DNA of 64,000 nucleotides from assembly GCA_041390625.1 (NCBI GenBank), contig JAWKPM010000014.1:13389-77388 (forward strand), given 5' to 3'. The notes below the pieces were generated by a model. That model was not told where the DNA came from, did no database searches, and saw nothing but the letters and a program-made list of their open reading frames with translations. This document shows, piece after piece, positions 7,850 to 15,933 of the stretch. The first letter of the stretch is position 1. Every line of letters starts with the position of its first letter. This DNA comes from RBC038 sp041390625. GTDB taxonomy: Bacteria > Chloroflexota > Dehalococcoidia > UBA2979. The position numbers and the translations under genes were made by a program.

Positions 7850-8793
7850 AGCGGATCACCATCGGCGACCTGCAGGCCATGCGCGACGAGGGCACGCCCA
7901 TCGCGATGGTCACCTCGTACGACCACCCCACCGCTCGCCTCGCCGACGAGGCCGGCATCCCGATCCTGCTCGTCGGCGACACCCTCGGCATGGTCGTGCT
8001 CGGCTACGACTCCACGCTGCCCGTCACCGTCGATGACATGATTCACCACGGCCGCGCGGTCGTTCGAGGCGCGAAGCGCGCCCACGTCGTCGTCGACATG
8101 CCCTTCGGCTCCTATCAGACCGGCTGGCAGGACGCGATGCGCAACGCCACCCGCATCATGCAGGAGACCGGCTGCGGCTCCGTGAAGCTCGAGGGCGGCG
8201 TCCGCTCCGCGGAGACGGTTCGCCGCCTCGTCGAGGCCGGCATCCCCGTCATGGGCCACGTCGGCCTCACGCCCCAGTCCGTGAACCAGTTCTCCGGCTT
8301 CAAGCTCCAGGGCCGCACGCCCCGCGAGGCCGTCTCGGTCATCGCCGACGCGAAGGCCCTCGAGGAGGCCGGCGCCTACGCCATCGTCCTCGAGACCGTG
8401 CCGACGGCACTGGCGCACATGATCACGCAGCGCGTGAGCGTTCCGACCATCGGCATCGGCGCCGGCCCCTTCTGCAGCGGCCAGGTGCAGGTGTGGCACG
8501 ACATGCTCGGCCTCTTCGACAACTTCAAGCCGAAGCATGCCCGGCGATTCGCCGAGGTCGGTCAGACCATCCGCGACGCCCTCACCGAGTACCGCACCGA
8601 GGTCGAGGCCGGCTCGTTCCCGACGGCGAAAGAGTCGTTCTACATGGACGAGCGCGCCCTCAAGCTCATCGAGAAGATGGCGCCGCCGCTGCCCGACGCC
8701 GACATCGAGCCGCAGGACGCCGACGACATCCTCGACGACGCCCGCGAGATGCTCGAGCGCTCGAGGCGCACGGGCGGCGCGAGCACCGAGTAG
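7846..8793 (+). CDS. panB: 3-methyl-2-oxobutanoate hydroxymethyltransferase
   Basis: Transfers a one-carbon unit from methylene-tetrahydrofolate to ketoisovalerate, giving ketopantoate. Family motifs are clear: MVTSYDHPTARLADEAGIPILLVGDTLGMVVLGYD near the N-terminus with metal-binding aspartates, the DMPFGSYQ segment, KLEGG, GHVGLTPQSVN and the C-terminal IGIGAG. At 315 residues it is somewhat longer than the usual 265-280, owing to an acidic C-terminal tail (PDADIEPQDADDILDD...). The start overlaps the panD stop. Confidence 0.97.
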   Translation: MKRITIGDLQAMRDEGTPIAMVTSYDHPTARLADEAGIPILLVGDTLGMVVLGYDSTLPVTVDDMIHHGRAVVRGAKRAHVVVDMPFGSYQTGWQDAMRNATRIMQETGCGSVKLEGGVRSAETVRRLVEAGIPVMGHVGLTPQSVNQFSGFKLQGRTPREAVSVIADAKALEEAGAYAIVLETVPTALAHMITQRVSVPTIGIGAGPFCSGQVQVWHDMLGLFDNFKPKHARRFAEVGQTIRDALTEYRTEVEAGSFPTAKESFYMDERALKLIEKMAPPLPDADIEPQDADDILDDAREMLERSRRTGGASTE

Positions 8794-8826
8794 CGCCGGA
8801 CTGACCATCGAAGCGAGCGCCGGGCC

Positions 8827-9675
8827 GTGCTGATCATCCGCGACGTCCCGGCGCTTCGCACGTGGCGCGCCGCCGCTCGCGCCGATTCAGGCCCCGTCGG
8901 GTTCGTCCCGACGATGGGTGCGCTGCACGCCGGCCACGTCTCGCTCGCCGAAACCGCGCGTGCCGAGTGTCCGACCGTGATCGCCTCGCTGTTCGTGAAT
9001 CCGACGCAGTTCGGCCCCAACGAGGACTTCACCCGCTACCCCCGTGACGAGGCCGGCGACCTGGCGAAGTTCGAGGCCGCCGGCGTCGACGCCGTCTTCG
9101 TCCCGCCCCTCGAGGTGATGTACCCCGAGGGCCACAGCACCACCGTCCACGTCGATGGCATCACCGACCGTCTCGAGGGCGCGCATCGCCCCGGCCACTT
9201 CGACGGTGTCACCACCATCGTGACGAAGCTCTTCAACCTCGTGCAGCCCGACCGCGCCTACTTCGGCCAGAAGGACGCGCAGCAGCTCGCGACGATCCGC
9301 AAGATGGTCCTCGACCTCGACATGCCCATCGATGTCGTGGCGTGCCCCACCGTCCGCGACCCCGACGGCCTCGCCCTCTCATCGAGGAACGTCTACCTCA
9401 GCGCCGATGAGCGACGGCAGGCGCTCTCACTCTCCCGCGGCCTCACCCGGGCCCGCGAGGCCTTCGAGGACGGCATCACCGATGCGCCCACCCTCCGAGA
9501 CCTCATCCGCCAGACCGTCGAGGCTCAGCCGCTCGCCAGCATCGACTACGTGTCGGTCGCCGACGCCGCCACCCTCGAGGAGCTCGAAGGCCTCATCGAG
9601 GCTCCCGCGCTCTGCTCGCTCGCCGTCCGCTTCGGCGGCACCCGCCTCATCGACAACGCCGTCCTGACCCCCTGA
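8827..9675 (+). CDS. panC: Pantothenate synthetase
   Basis: Condenses pantoate and beta-alanine using ATP, closing the pathway begun by panD and panB. The 282-residue protein starts at GTG 8827. The nucleotidyltransferase motifs are FVPTMGALHAGH (HxGH) and LALSSRN (KMSKS-like), with QKDAQQL between them. It follows panB by 33 bp, so the three genes form one unit. No ketopantoate reductase (panE) lies nearby. Confidence 0.97.
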   Translation: MLIIRDVPALRTWRAAARADSGPVGFVPTMGALHAGHVSLAETARAECPTVIASLFVNPTQFGPNEDFTRYPRDEAGDLAKFEAAGVDAVFVPPLEVMYPEGHSTTVHVDGITDRLEGAHRPGHFDGVTTIVTKLFNLVQPDRAYFGQKDAQQLATIRKMVLDLDMPIDVVACPTVRDPDGLALSSRNVYLSADERRQALSLSRGLTRAREAFEDGITDAPTLRDLIRQTVEAQPLASIDYVSVADAATLEELEGLIEAPALCSLAVRFGGTRLIDNAVLTP

Positions 9676-9730
9676 GGCCGCCCCGCCGTCGATACACTGG
9701 CGCAGCAGGTCGAAGGCGAGCATCGAGGCG

Positions 9731-10201
9731 ATGACCACCGACACCCGTGCCGCGCAGCACTCGCAACGTCTCGAGGACCTCGCGCGCCTGCGCCGCGTGC
9801 GCGACCGCATCGACCGCGAGTTCGCGCAGCCCCTGGACGTCGAGGCGCTCGCTCGAGGCGTCGGCTGGTCGGCCGGGCACCTCTCGCGTCAGTTCCGCCA
9901 GGCCTACGGCGAGGCGCCCTACTCCTACCTGATGACCCGTCGCATCGAGCGCGCGATGGCGCTGCTCCGCCGCGGCGACCTCACCGTCACCGAGGCATGC
10001 TTAGAGGTCGGGTGCTCCTCCCTCGGCACCTTCAGCACGCGCTTCACCGAGCTCGTGGGCGTGCCGCCGAGCGTCTATCGCGAGCAGGTGGCGGACCAGC
10101 CCTTCGATGCGCCGTCGTGCGTCACGAGGCAGGTCACCCGCCCGATTCGATCCGCCGAACCGGTCAGGAATCGAGAAGCAGCGCCGTCGGGCCGTGCCTA
10201 G
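9731..10201 (+). CDS. AraC-type transcription regulator, DNA-binding domain only
   Basis: A 156-residue protein made almost entirely of the AraC double helix-turn-helix: first HTH around VEALARGVGWSAGHLSRQFRQAYG, second around TVTEACLEVGCSSLGTFSTRFTELVGVPPSVYR. There is no sensor domain, and the last 35 residues look unstructured. Short AraC proteins of this type are often adjacent to VOC proteins, as here. ATCGAGGC lies immediately before the ATG (9722-9729), and a possible TACACT -10 lies about 35 bp upstream. Likely controls itself and the VOC gene (inference). Confidence 0.88.
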   Translation: MTTDTRAAQHSQRLEDLARLRRVRDRIDREFAQPLDVEALARGVGWSAGHLSRQFRQAYGEAPYSYLMTRRIERAMALLRRGDLTVTEACLEVGCSSLGTFSTRFTELVGVPPSVYREQVADQPFDAPSCVTRQVTRPIRSAEPVRNREAAPSGRA

Positions 10202-10241
10202 TGTGAAAGCCATGGACACCGCCGAAGCGAAGGAGTGACCC

Positions 10242-10652
<411 letters not shown>

Positions 10653-10702
10653 TCGAGGCCGCTCGCGACTCTGCACACACCCGACGCGCGAAGGACGAAT
10701 CG

Positions 10703-11209
10703 ATGACCCAGGACCGCACGACGAAGCAGGCGCCAGCGCGCGCCACCCGAGGCAAGAAGACCGCCGCTCGCGATGAGCAGTCCGCCGACTACGAGGGCTT
10801 CACCGCCGAGGAACGCGAGGCGATGCAGGAGCGCGTCCGCGAGATGAAGGCCGCCTCTCGAGGCAAGAAGGGCAAGGCCGACGGCGAGGCCGACATCCTC
10901 GCCAAGATCGCCGAGATGCCCGAGCCCGATGCCGCCATCGCGACCCGCATCCACGAGCTCGTGAAGGCCGTCGCCCCCGACCTCGAGTCGCGCACCTGGT
11001 ACGGAATGCCCGCCTACTCGAAGGGCGGCAAGGTGATCTGCTTCTTCCAGAGCGCCGGCAAGTTCAAGGTCCGCTACAACACCTTCGGCTTCCAGGACGC
11101 CGCCAATCTCGACGACGGCACCTTCTGGCCCACCTCCTACGCTCTGACCGAGCTCACCCCGGCCGTCGAGGCCCGCATCACCACCCTCGTCCAGCAAGCC
11201 ATCCGCTGA
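10703..11209 (+). CDS. DUF1801/YdhG-like protein with lysine-rich lead
   Basis: A 168-residue protein starting at ATG 10703. The first 75 residues are charged and probably disordered (ARATRGKKTAAR..., AASRGKKGKADGE). The C-terminal 90 residues form the DUF1801 fold: IHELVKAVAPDLESRTWYGMPAYSKGGKVICFF, then KVRYNTFGF. The family is widespread with no firmly established function. Codons upstream are open but overlap the VOC gene in another frame and are not used. Confidence 0.85.
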   Translation: MTQDRTTKQAPARATRGKKTAARDEQSADYEGFTAEEREAMQERVREMKAASRGKKGKADGEADILAKIAEMPEPDAAIATRIHELVKAVAPDLESRTWYGMPAYSKGGKVICFFQSAGKFKVRYNTFGFQDAANLDDGTFWPTSYALTELTPAVEARITTLVQQAIR

Positions 11210-11234
11210 CGAGGCCGGCGCGCCGCCATCGAGG

Positions 11235-11705
11235 TCAGTTGCGGCCCTCGACGAGCGTCGCCAGCTGCTCGGTGACGGCGCCCCAGCCCTCGCGGAATCC
11301 GACCTCTTCGTGTGTGGCTCGGTCGTCCGCGCTGCCGTGACGCACGAGGACGCGATAGTCGGTTCCCTCGGGGTGCGCCCTGAGCACGACCTCCGCCGTC
11401 ATGCGCACGGGAGCCGGGTTCGCGGGGCGCCACTCGCTGTCGATGGCGTTCGAGAAGACGAGGCGCTCGCGCGGCGCTACGACGAGGAAGCACGCGTTGA
11501 CGTGTGGCACGAACTCGGCGCCGTCGGTGCTCATTGTCGTCACCAGCGCACCACCGGGAACGGCGTCGAGCTGCTCGACCCGGCACTGCATCGGCGCGGG
11601 TAGCCACCACTGTGCCAGTTGCTCCGGGTTGGTCCATGCCTCCCAGATCGCGTCCGGCGTGGCCCGGATGATCCGCTGAATCTCGAGGTCGAGCTCCGGG
11701 TTCAT
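11235..11705 (-). CDS. SRPBCC/AHSA1-family protein
   Basis: A 156-residue START-like domain: the N-terminus reads LDLEIQRIIRATPDAIWEAWTNPEQLAQWWLP, the diagnostic opening of the activator-of-Hsp90-like group, and the protein ends with the long C-terminal helix (GWGAVTEQLATLVEG). Such domains bind hydrophobic ligands. The ATG at 11705 overlaps the end of the arsR-type gene as ATGA, the usual arrangement for this pair. Confidence 0.9.
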   Translation of the reverse strand: MNPELDLEIQRIIRATPDAIWEAWTNPEQLAQWWLPAPMQCRVEQLDAVPGGALVTTMSTDGAEFVPHVNACFLVVAPRERLVFSNAIDSEWRPANPAPVRMTAEVVLRAHPEGTDYRVLVRHGSADDRATHEEVGFREGWGAVTEQLATLVEGRN

Positions 11706-12037
11706 GCGTCCTCCTGCTCCGCCTCCACGAACTGCACGAGGCGATCGGTGCGGCCTTCCCAGACCGCTCGTTGCTGATCCAGCCATCCGCTGACGAGGTC
11801 GAATCGCTCGCGGTCCAGCGTGCACGTCCGCACGCGGCCCTCCTTCCGCGTGCGGATGAGCCCGCTCGCCTCCAGAGTCCGAACGTGCTTCATGAACGAC
11901 GGAAGTGTCATCGAGGTCGATCGTGCGAGCTCACCCACGCTGGCAGGCCCCCGCCCGAGGCGCGCAACCACCTCGCGTCGCGTCGGGTCGGCGAGGGCGC
12001 TGAACACCCCATTGAGTTCGGCTGGATACTGTGCCAT
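11702..12037 (-). CDS. ArsR-family transcription regulator
   Basis: A 111-residue winged-helix protein. FSALADPTRREVVARLGRGPASVGELARSTSMTLPSFMKHVRTLEASGLIRTRKEGRVR is the typical ArsR DNA-binding domain, followed by a short C-terminal helix. No metal-binding cysteine pair is visible, as in the ArsR group paired with SRPBCC proteins. I chose ATG 12037 (MAQYPAEL); twelve upstream codons are possible but atypical. Translationally coupled to the SRPBCC gene. Confidence 0.9.
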   Translation of the reverse strand: MAQYPAELNGVFSALADPTRREVVARLGRGPASVGELARSTSMTLPSFMKHVRTLEASGLIRTRKEGRVRTCTLDRERFDLVSGWLDQQRAVWEGRTDRLVQFVEAEQEDA

Positions 12038-12195
12038 GAGGCTAAGGATGGCGGGACGCAACAGTAAGCGCAAGAGCTAAGTATGTCGGGCGATACTTTG
12101 TCCCCAACGTCCGCGCTCACTGGGACGCGCCTTGTCGTTCATCCAGGCTCCGAGTTCGACGCGCGGCTCCGAGGACCGACGGCGAGACGAAGCCC

Positions 12196-12318
12196 TCGCC
12201 CCTCCGAACGGGGTGGGGGGGCGAAGCCCCCACGTCCGAAAGGGCGGGCGGGCGGGCCACCCCCCGAAGGGGGACAACAGGGTCGCGGCCACGCCGCGAC
12301 CTCCCTCCCCGCGCGAAG
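12196..12318 (+). repeat. GAA-triloop hairpin repeat, copy B
   Basis: The largest copy, filling most of the 358-bp gap between arsR (minus) and yebC (plus). In order: GGGGC-GAA-GCCCC family hairpin (about 12213-12233), a GGGCGGGCGGGCGGG tract, CCCCC-GAA-GGGGG (about 12261-12273), a GTCGCGGC/GCCGCGAC hairpin (about 12282-12301), and GCGC-GAA-GCGC. It sits between divergent genes, so it cannot serve as a terminator for either. Confidence 0.75.
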
Positions 12319-12395
12319 CGCGACCACGAGGAAACCACCCGCTTCCGACTCCACCCCTCCGCTGTTAGCATGTCTGTGCTGATTCGGGAGGCCTC

Positions 12396-13145
12396 GTGTC
12401 CGGTCACTCCAAATGGTCGTCCATCAAGCACAAGAAGGGCGCGACCGACGCCAAGCGCGGTCAGCTCTTCACCAAGCTCTCGCGCGAGGTGACGATGGCC
12501 GCCCGCCAGGGTGGCGGTGATCCCTCGATGAACGCGCGCCTCAGATTGGCCGTCCAGAAGGCCAAAGAGGCCAACATGCCCAACGACAACATCGACCGCG
12601 CCATCACGCGCGGCACCGGTGGTGGCGAGGCCGAGAACCTCGAGGAGATCACCTACGAGGGCTACGGTCCCGGCGGCACCGCCGTCCTCATCGAGGCCGT
12701 CACCGACAACCGCAACCGCACCGTCGCCGACATCCGCAACGCCTTCTCAAAGGGCGGCGGCAACCTCGCCGAGAACGGCGCCGTCTCGTGGCAGTTCTCC
12801 CTCAAGGGCGTCGTCGCCATCGAGGCCGCCGGCGTCGACGAGGAAGAGGTGCAGCTCGCCGCCATCGAGGCGGGCGCCGAGGACGTCACGGCCGACAGCG
12901 ACGTCGTCGAGGTGATCACCCAGCCGTCCGACCTCGAGTCCGTCCGCGAGGCCCTCGAGGCCGCTGGCTTCACCGTCGACCGCGCCGAGGTCGTGCAGCT
13001 TCCGCAGAACGTCGTCGAGCTCGATGAGAAGGCGGCCATCGCCGCCCTGAAGCTCCTCGACCGCCTCGACGACCTCGATGACGTGCAGCGCGTCTTCTCG
13101 AACGCCGACTTCCCCGCTGAGCTCGTCGAGGCGGCATCGGCGTGA
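12396..13145 (+). CDS. yebC: YebC/PmpR-family regulator
   Basis: A 249-residue protein beginning SGHSKWSSIKHKKGATDAKRG, the invariant family N-terminus, from GTG 12396. GGGAGG lies seven bases before the start. The family has been described both as DNA-binding regulators and as ribosome-associated factors that relieve stalling; sequence does not decide. It overlaps ruvC by four bases, and linkage to ruvC-ruvA is a common bacterial arrangement. Confidence 0.95.
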   Translation: MSGHSKWSSIKHKKGATDAKRGQLFTKLSREVTMAARQGGGDPSMNARLRLAVQKAKEANMPNDNIDRAITRGTGGGEAENLEEITYEGYGPGGTAVLIEAVTDNRNRTVADIRNAFSKGGGNLAENGAVSWQFSLKGVVAIEAAGVDEEEVQLAAIEAGAEDVTADSDVVEVITQPSDLESVREALEAAGFTVDRAEVVQLPQNVVELDEKAAIAALKLLDRLDDLDDVQRVFSNADFPAELVEAASA

Positions 13146-13651
13146 CCGACGGCCGCCGTCGTGTGCTGGGGCTCGACCCCGGTCTCGCGACGACGGGCTA
13201 CGGCATCGTGCTCGGCGATGGCGTCAGCGCCGAGGCCCTCGCCCTCGGCACCATCCGGACGAAGGCCGCGATGCCCCGCGCCGAGCGCCTCCACCGCATT
13301 TTCGAGGGCGTGCGCACCCTCATCGCCGAGCACGCTCCCGACGAGGTCGCCGTCGAGCAGCAGTTCGTCGCCGAGAACGTCCGCAGCGCGATAGCCATCG
13401 GCGAGGCGCGAGCCGCCGCGATGGTCGCCGCGTCCGCCTCGGGCCTCCCCGTCTTCGAGTTCGCCCCCACCGAGGTGAAGGAGTCCGTCACCGGCCACGG
13501 CGCCGCCCCGAAGGAGCAGGTGCGCGACATGGTCGCCATCCACCTCGGCCTCGCCGAGATCGCCGGCCCGCTCGACGTCTCCGATGCCCTCGCCGTCGCC
13601 CTCGCCCGCCTCGCCGACCTCCGTCTCGAGGCCGCGCTGGCCCGTCGATGA
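13142..13651 (+). CDS. ruvC: Crossover junction endodeoxyribonuclease RuvC
   Basis: The Holliday-junction resolvase of 169 residues. Acidic catalytic positions are visible: Asp in LGLDPGLATTGYGIV, Glu in VAVEQQFVAENV, and the C-terminal DVSDALAVAL pair. The K(E)SVTGHGAAPKEQV basic segment contacts DNA. GTG start overlapping the yebC stop. It is followed 19 bp later by ruvA; ruvB is not adjacent. Confidence 0.96.
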   Translation: MTDGRRRVLGLDPGLATTGYGIVLGDGVSAEALALGTIRTKAAMPRAERLHRIFEGVRTLIAEHAPDEVAVEQQFVAENVRSAIAIGEARAAAMVAASASGLPVFEFAPTEVKESVTGHGAAPKEQVRDMVAIHLGLAEIAGPLDVSDALAVALARLADLRLEAALARR

Positions 13652-13670
13652 GCCTCCGCCCGAGGCCGCG

Positions 13671-14303
13671 ATGATCGTCGCCCTCCGAGGCGCTCCCGAG
13701 CGTTGGGACGAGGCCGCGTCGACTCTCTGGCTCGACGTCGGTGGCGTCAGCTACGAGGTCGCGGTGCCCGCCTTCGCCGTCGAGTGGGTCGAGGCCCGCC
13801 TCCAGGACCCCGAGCTGCGGCTCTTCACCTACTACCACGCCTCCGATCGCAACCCGACGCCGGTGCTGATCGGCTTCCCCCGCCTCGCCGAACGTGACTT
13901 CTTCCGCAAGTTCATCGAAGTCCCTGATATCGGTCCCACCAAGGCCGTACGAGCATTGACGCAGCCCGTCTCCGAGATCGCACGCGCCATCGAGGGCGGC
14001 GATACGAAGGCGCTGCAGCAGCTCCCGGGCATCGGTGCCCGCCTCGCGCAAACGATCGTCGCGAGGCTCCAGGGCAAGCTGCTGCAGGAGGCGCTCCTCC
14101 GCGACGAGCAGGGCGAGCCCCTGCCCGCTACCGAGGCGGAGCCCTCGCTGCGCGACGACGCCGTCGAGGCGTTGATCGCGCTCCAGTACACCCGCAGGGA
14201 GGCGGAGGCCGTGGTCAACGAGACGCTCGACCGACAGCCCGACCTCGACGAGCTCGAGACGCTGCTCCGCGCCATCCTGGAGCGCCGGGGAGCCGCCTCG
14301 TGA
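13671..14303 (+). CDS. ruvA: Holliday junction branch-migration protein RuvA
   Basis: A 210-residue protein starting MIVALRGAPERW. An N-terminal OB-fold (DVGGVSYEVAVP) is followed by two helix-hairpin-helix motifs (FIEVPDIGPTKAVRAL and LQQLPGIGARLAQTIVARL), an acidic linker and a C-terminal three-helix domain that contacts RuvB (DAVEALIALQYTRREAEAVV). The RuvB partner is not in this cluster. Its stop overlaps the GTG of the next gene. Confidence 0.95.
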   Translation: MIVALRGAPERWDEAASTLWLDVGGVSYEVAVPAFAVEWVEARLQDPELRLFTYYHASDRNPTPVLIGFPRLAERDFFRKFIEVPDIGPTKAVRALTQPVSEIARAIEGGDTKALQQLPGIGARLAQTIVARLQGKLLQEALLRDEQGEPLPATEAEPSLRDDAVEALIALQYTRREAEAVVNETLDRQPDLDELETLLRAILERRGAAS

Positions 14304-15070
14304 TCGCCCGCGAGATCGTCAACGACCGCTGGCGCCTCGGCACGGCCATCGCCGTCGCCGCGTCGCTGCTCGCCTTCGGGCTGATGGACCTGCCCGGCTA
14401 CTGGCCGGACGGCGTCCTCGGCGTGCCGCCGCAGGGCTGGAGCACCGCCCTCGCCATCGTCGCTGGCGCCGCGATCGTGCGCTTCGTGTGGGACCAGCGC
14501 GTCGCCCTCCGCCGTGAGCGCCGCCTCGTCGAGGCCGCCGCGACGCTCCGCCTCTCGAAGGCGAAGCTCGCCGAGGAAGCGCGCACCGATAGCACCACGG
14601 GCCTGTTCAACCGCCGCGCCCTCGACATCGCCCTCGGCACCGAGTTCCGGCGCGCCCAGCGCTACGGCCGCCGTCTCGGCGTGCTGATGGTCGACCTCGA
14701 CAACTTCAAGGGCCTCAACGACACCCACGGCCACGCCTTCGGCGACCTCGTGCTCCGCACCGTCGCCTCCACCCTCCGCGCCAACCTCCGCGAGTCCGAC
14801 GTGCTCGCCCGCTACGGCGGCGACGAGTTCGTCATCGTGCTCCCCGAGGCCGCTCGAGGCGACTCCGCTGCCGTCGGCGAGAAGCTGCGCGCCGCCGTCG
14901 CCGCCCGCCTCCTCGTCGATGGCGACGTCGAGGCCCGCACGACCATCTCCGTCGGCGTCGCCACCTACCCCTCCGAGCACGCCACCAGCGAGGCCGACCT
15001 GCTGCGTCTCGCCGACGAAGCGCTCCTCGAGGCCAAGCGCACCGGCCGCGACCGCACGAACGTCGCTTAG
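14300..15070 (+). CDS. Membrane-anchored GGDEF diguanylate cyclase
   Basis: A 256-residue protein with two N-terminal membrane helices (about residues 13-30 and 48-64), a short coiled linker, and a GGDEF domain. The active-site loop is RYGGDEFVIV, and the inhibitory-site motif RESD sits five residues ahead of it, so the enzyme should make cyclic di-GMP with product inhibition. DSTTGLFNRRAL and the metal-binding VDLDNFKGLND are intact. The GTG start overlaps the ruvA stop, so it is translationally coupled to ruvA, an unusual partnership. No sensor domain is evident beyond the membrane part. Confidence 0.94.
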   Translation: MIAREIVNDRWRLGTAIAVAASLLAFGLMDLPGYWPDGVLGVPPQGWSTALAIVAGAAIVRFVWDQRVALRRERRLVEAAATLRLSKAKLAEEARTDSTTGLFNRRALDIALGTEFRRAQRYGRRLGVLMVDLDNFKGLNDTHGHAFGDLVLRTVASTLRANLRESDVLARYGGDEFVIVLPEAARGDSAAVGEKLRAAVAARLLVDGDVEARTTISVGVATYPSEHATSEADLLRLADEALLEAKRTGRDRTNVA

Positions 15071-15220
15071 CCCGCACCTACTCTCCCGGAGTCCGTTAGT
15101 CCCCGGGCGCCGATCGGGCGTCCCGAGTCCGCCGGCGCGCTCGGCGGATGTCTCACGGGCACGGCACACACCGAGCCGGCCTGCCCACAGGGCATCGAGT
15201 TCGTGTCGAGGACAGAAGCG

Positions 15221-15307
15221 GGGGCGTGGGGGCGAAGCCCCCACGATCCGAAGGGCGGGTGGGCGGGCACCCCCGAAGGGGGAATCACAGACGGCCCGAA
15301 GGGCCGT
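15221..15307 (+). repeat. GAA-triloop hairpin repeat, copy C
   Basis: Lies in the 396-bp gap after the GGDEF gene. Contains a perfect CGTGGGGGC-GAA-GCCCCCACG hairpin (15225-15245), the tract AAGGGCGGGTGGGCGGG, CCCCC-GAA-GGGGG (15270-15282) and ACGGCCC-GAA-GGGCCGT (15291-15307). I see no gene in the rest of the gap. Confidence 0.8.
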
Positions 15308-15466
15308 CCTCAGCTTCCGCCGAGCGAGCCCACGCCCACCACCGTCCGCGCTCGAGGTCCGACTGCAGCAAATGCTTAACGTCCCTGCCCAGATCCCTTG
15401 ATGACATCCTGTCAGGGCCCTCTGTAGTATCGCGGGCCCCGGCTCCTGCTCGACGGAGGTATGCGC

Positions 15467-15850
15467 GTGGCCCAACTCCCCAGGACCGCCACGATCGGCC
15501 CACCGAGGCCCGTCACCATCCCCGCACCACCCGAGGCACGTCGCTGGCGCCCGGAACCCGTGCCGGCTCCTCCGGTCGAGAGCCTCTCGGCGCCCACGCG
15601 CCCCTTCGGCAGCCTCCGCATCGAGGCCGCCGAGGTCGTGATCGCCGGCCTCCTGCGCACGCGCCACATCCCCATCGAGGACGTCGTGTTCGCGCGCGCC
15701 GGGACGAAGGGCCGCCTGCGCATCGAGACGCTGACCCACGTGCACCGCGTCCGCCTGCGCGACCCCGGTGCCGCCGTCGTTCTCTCGAGGGCGATCCAGG
15801 AGTGCGCCGAAGCCGCCGGTGGTGGCGGCCGCTTCGACGGCGGCGTCTAG
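15467..15850 (+). CDS. Conserved hypothetical protein, unknown function
   Basis: About 127 residues. The N-terminal 45 are proline- and arginine-rich and probably disordered; the rest looks like a small alpha/beta domain (FGSLRIEAAEVVIAGLL..., then GRLRIETLTHVHRVRLRDPGAAVVLSRAIQECAEA). I recognise no family. GTG 15467 is preferred because GGAGG at 15455-15459 is seven bases ahead of it; ATG 15461 would leave only one base. A TAGTAT -10 candidate lies at 15425-15430. Confidence 0.6.
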   Translation: MAQLPRTATIGPPRPVTIPAPPEARRWRPEPVPAPPVESLSAPTRPFGSLRIEAAEVVIAGLLRTRHIPIEDVVFARAGTKGRLRIETLTHVHRVRLRDPGAAVVLSRAIQECAEAAGGGGRFDGGV

Positions 15851-15890
15851 CACCCGAACGCGCCCGGCACCCCGGGGCAGTTCGCGGCGT

Positions 15891-15919
15891 TGGTACAATA
15901 GTTCGACAGGCCGCGAACT
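15891..15919 (+). promoter_or_regulatory. Extended -10 promoter and palindromic operator before uvrB
   Basis: TGG-TACAAT at 15891-15899 is an extended -10 element. Overlapping its last base, AGTTCG (15900-15905), eight bases, then CGAACT (15914-15919) form a perfect inverted repeat at the expected transcription start. This is a plausible site for a dimeric repressor such as LexA, but the half-site order is the reverse of the Bacillus CGAAC-N4-GTTCG box. Confidence 0.5.
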
Positions 15920-15933
15920 TCCGAGGGGGCCAT

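Noticed and set aside
13832..15898. Long minus-strand open frame opposite ruvA, the GGDEF gene and the next gene
   Set aside because: Its sequence is the low-complexity mirror of high-GC codons, has no recognisable domain, and real genes with clear motifs occupy the plus strand.
15148..15933. In-frame extension of uvrB upstream of 15934
   Set aside because: Covers a repeat, another gene in a different frame and the uvrB promoter; the protein sequence is not UvrB-like.
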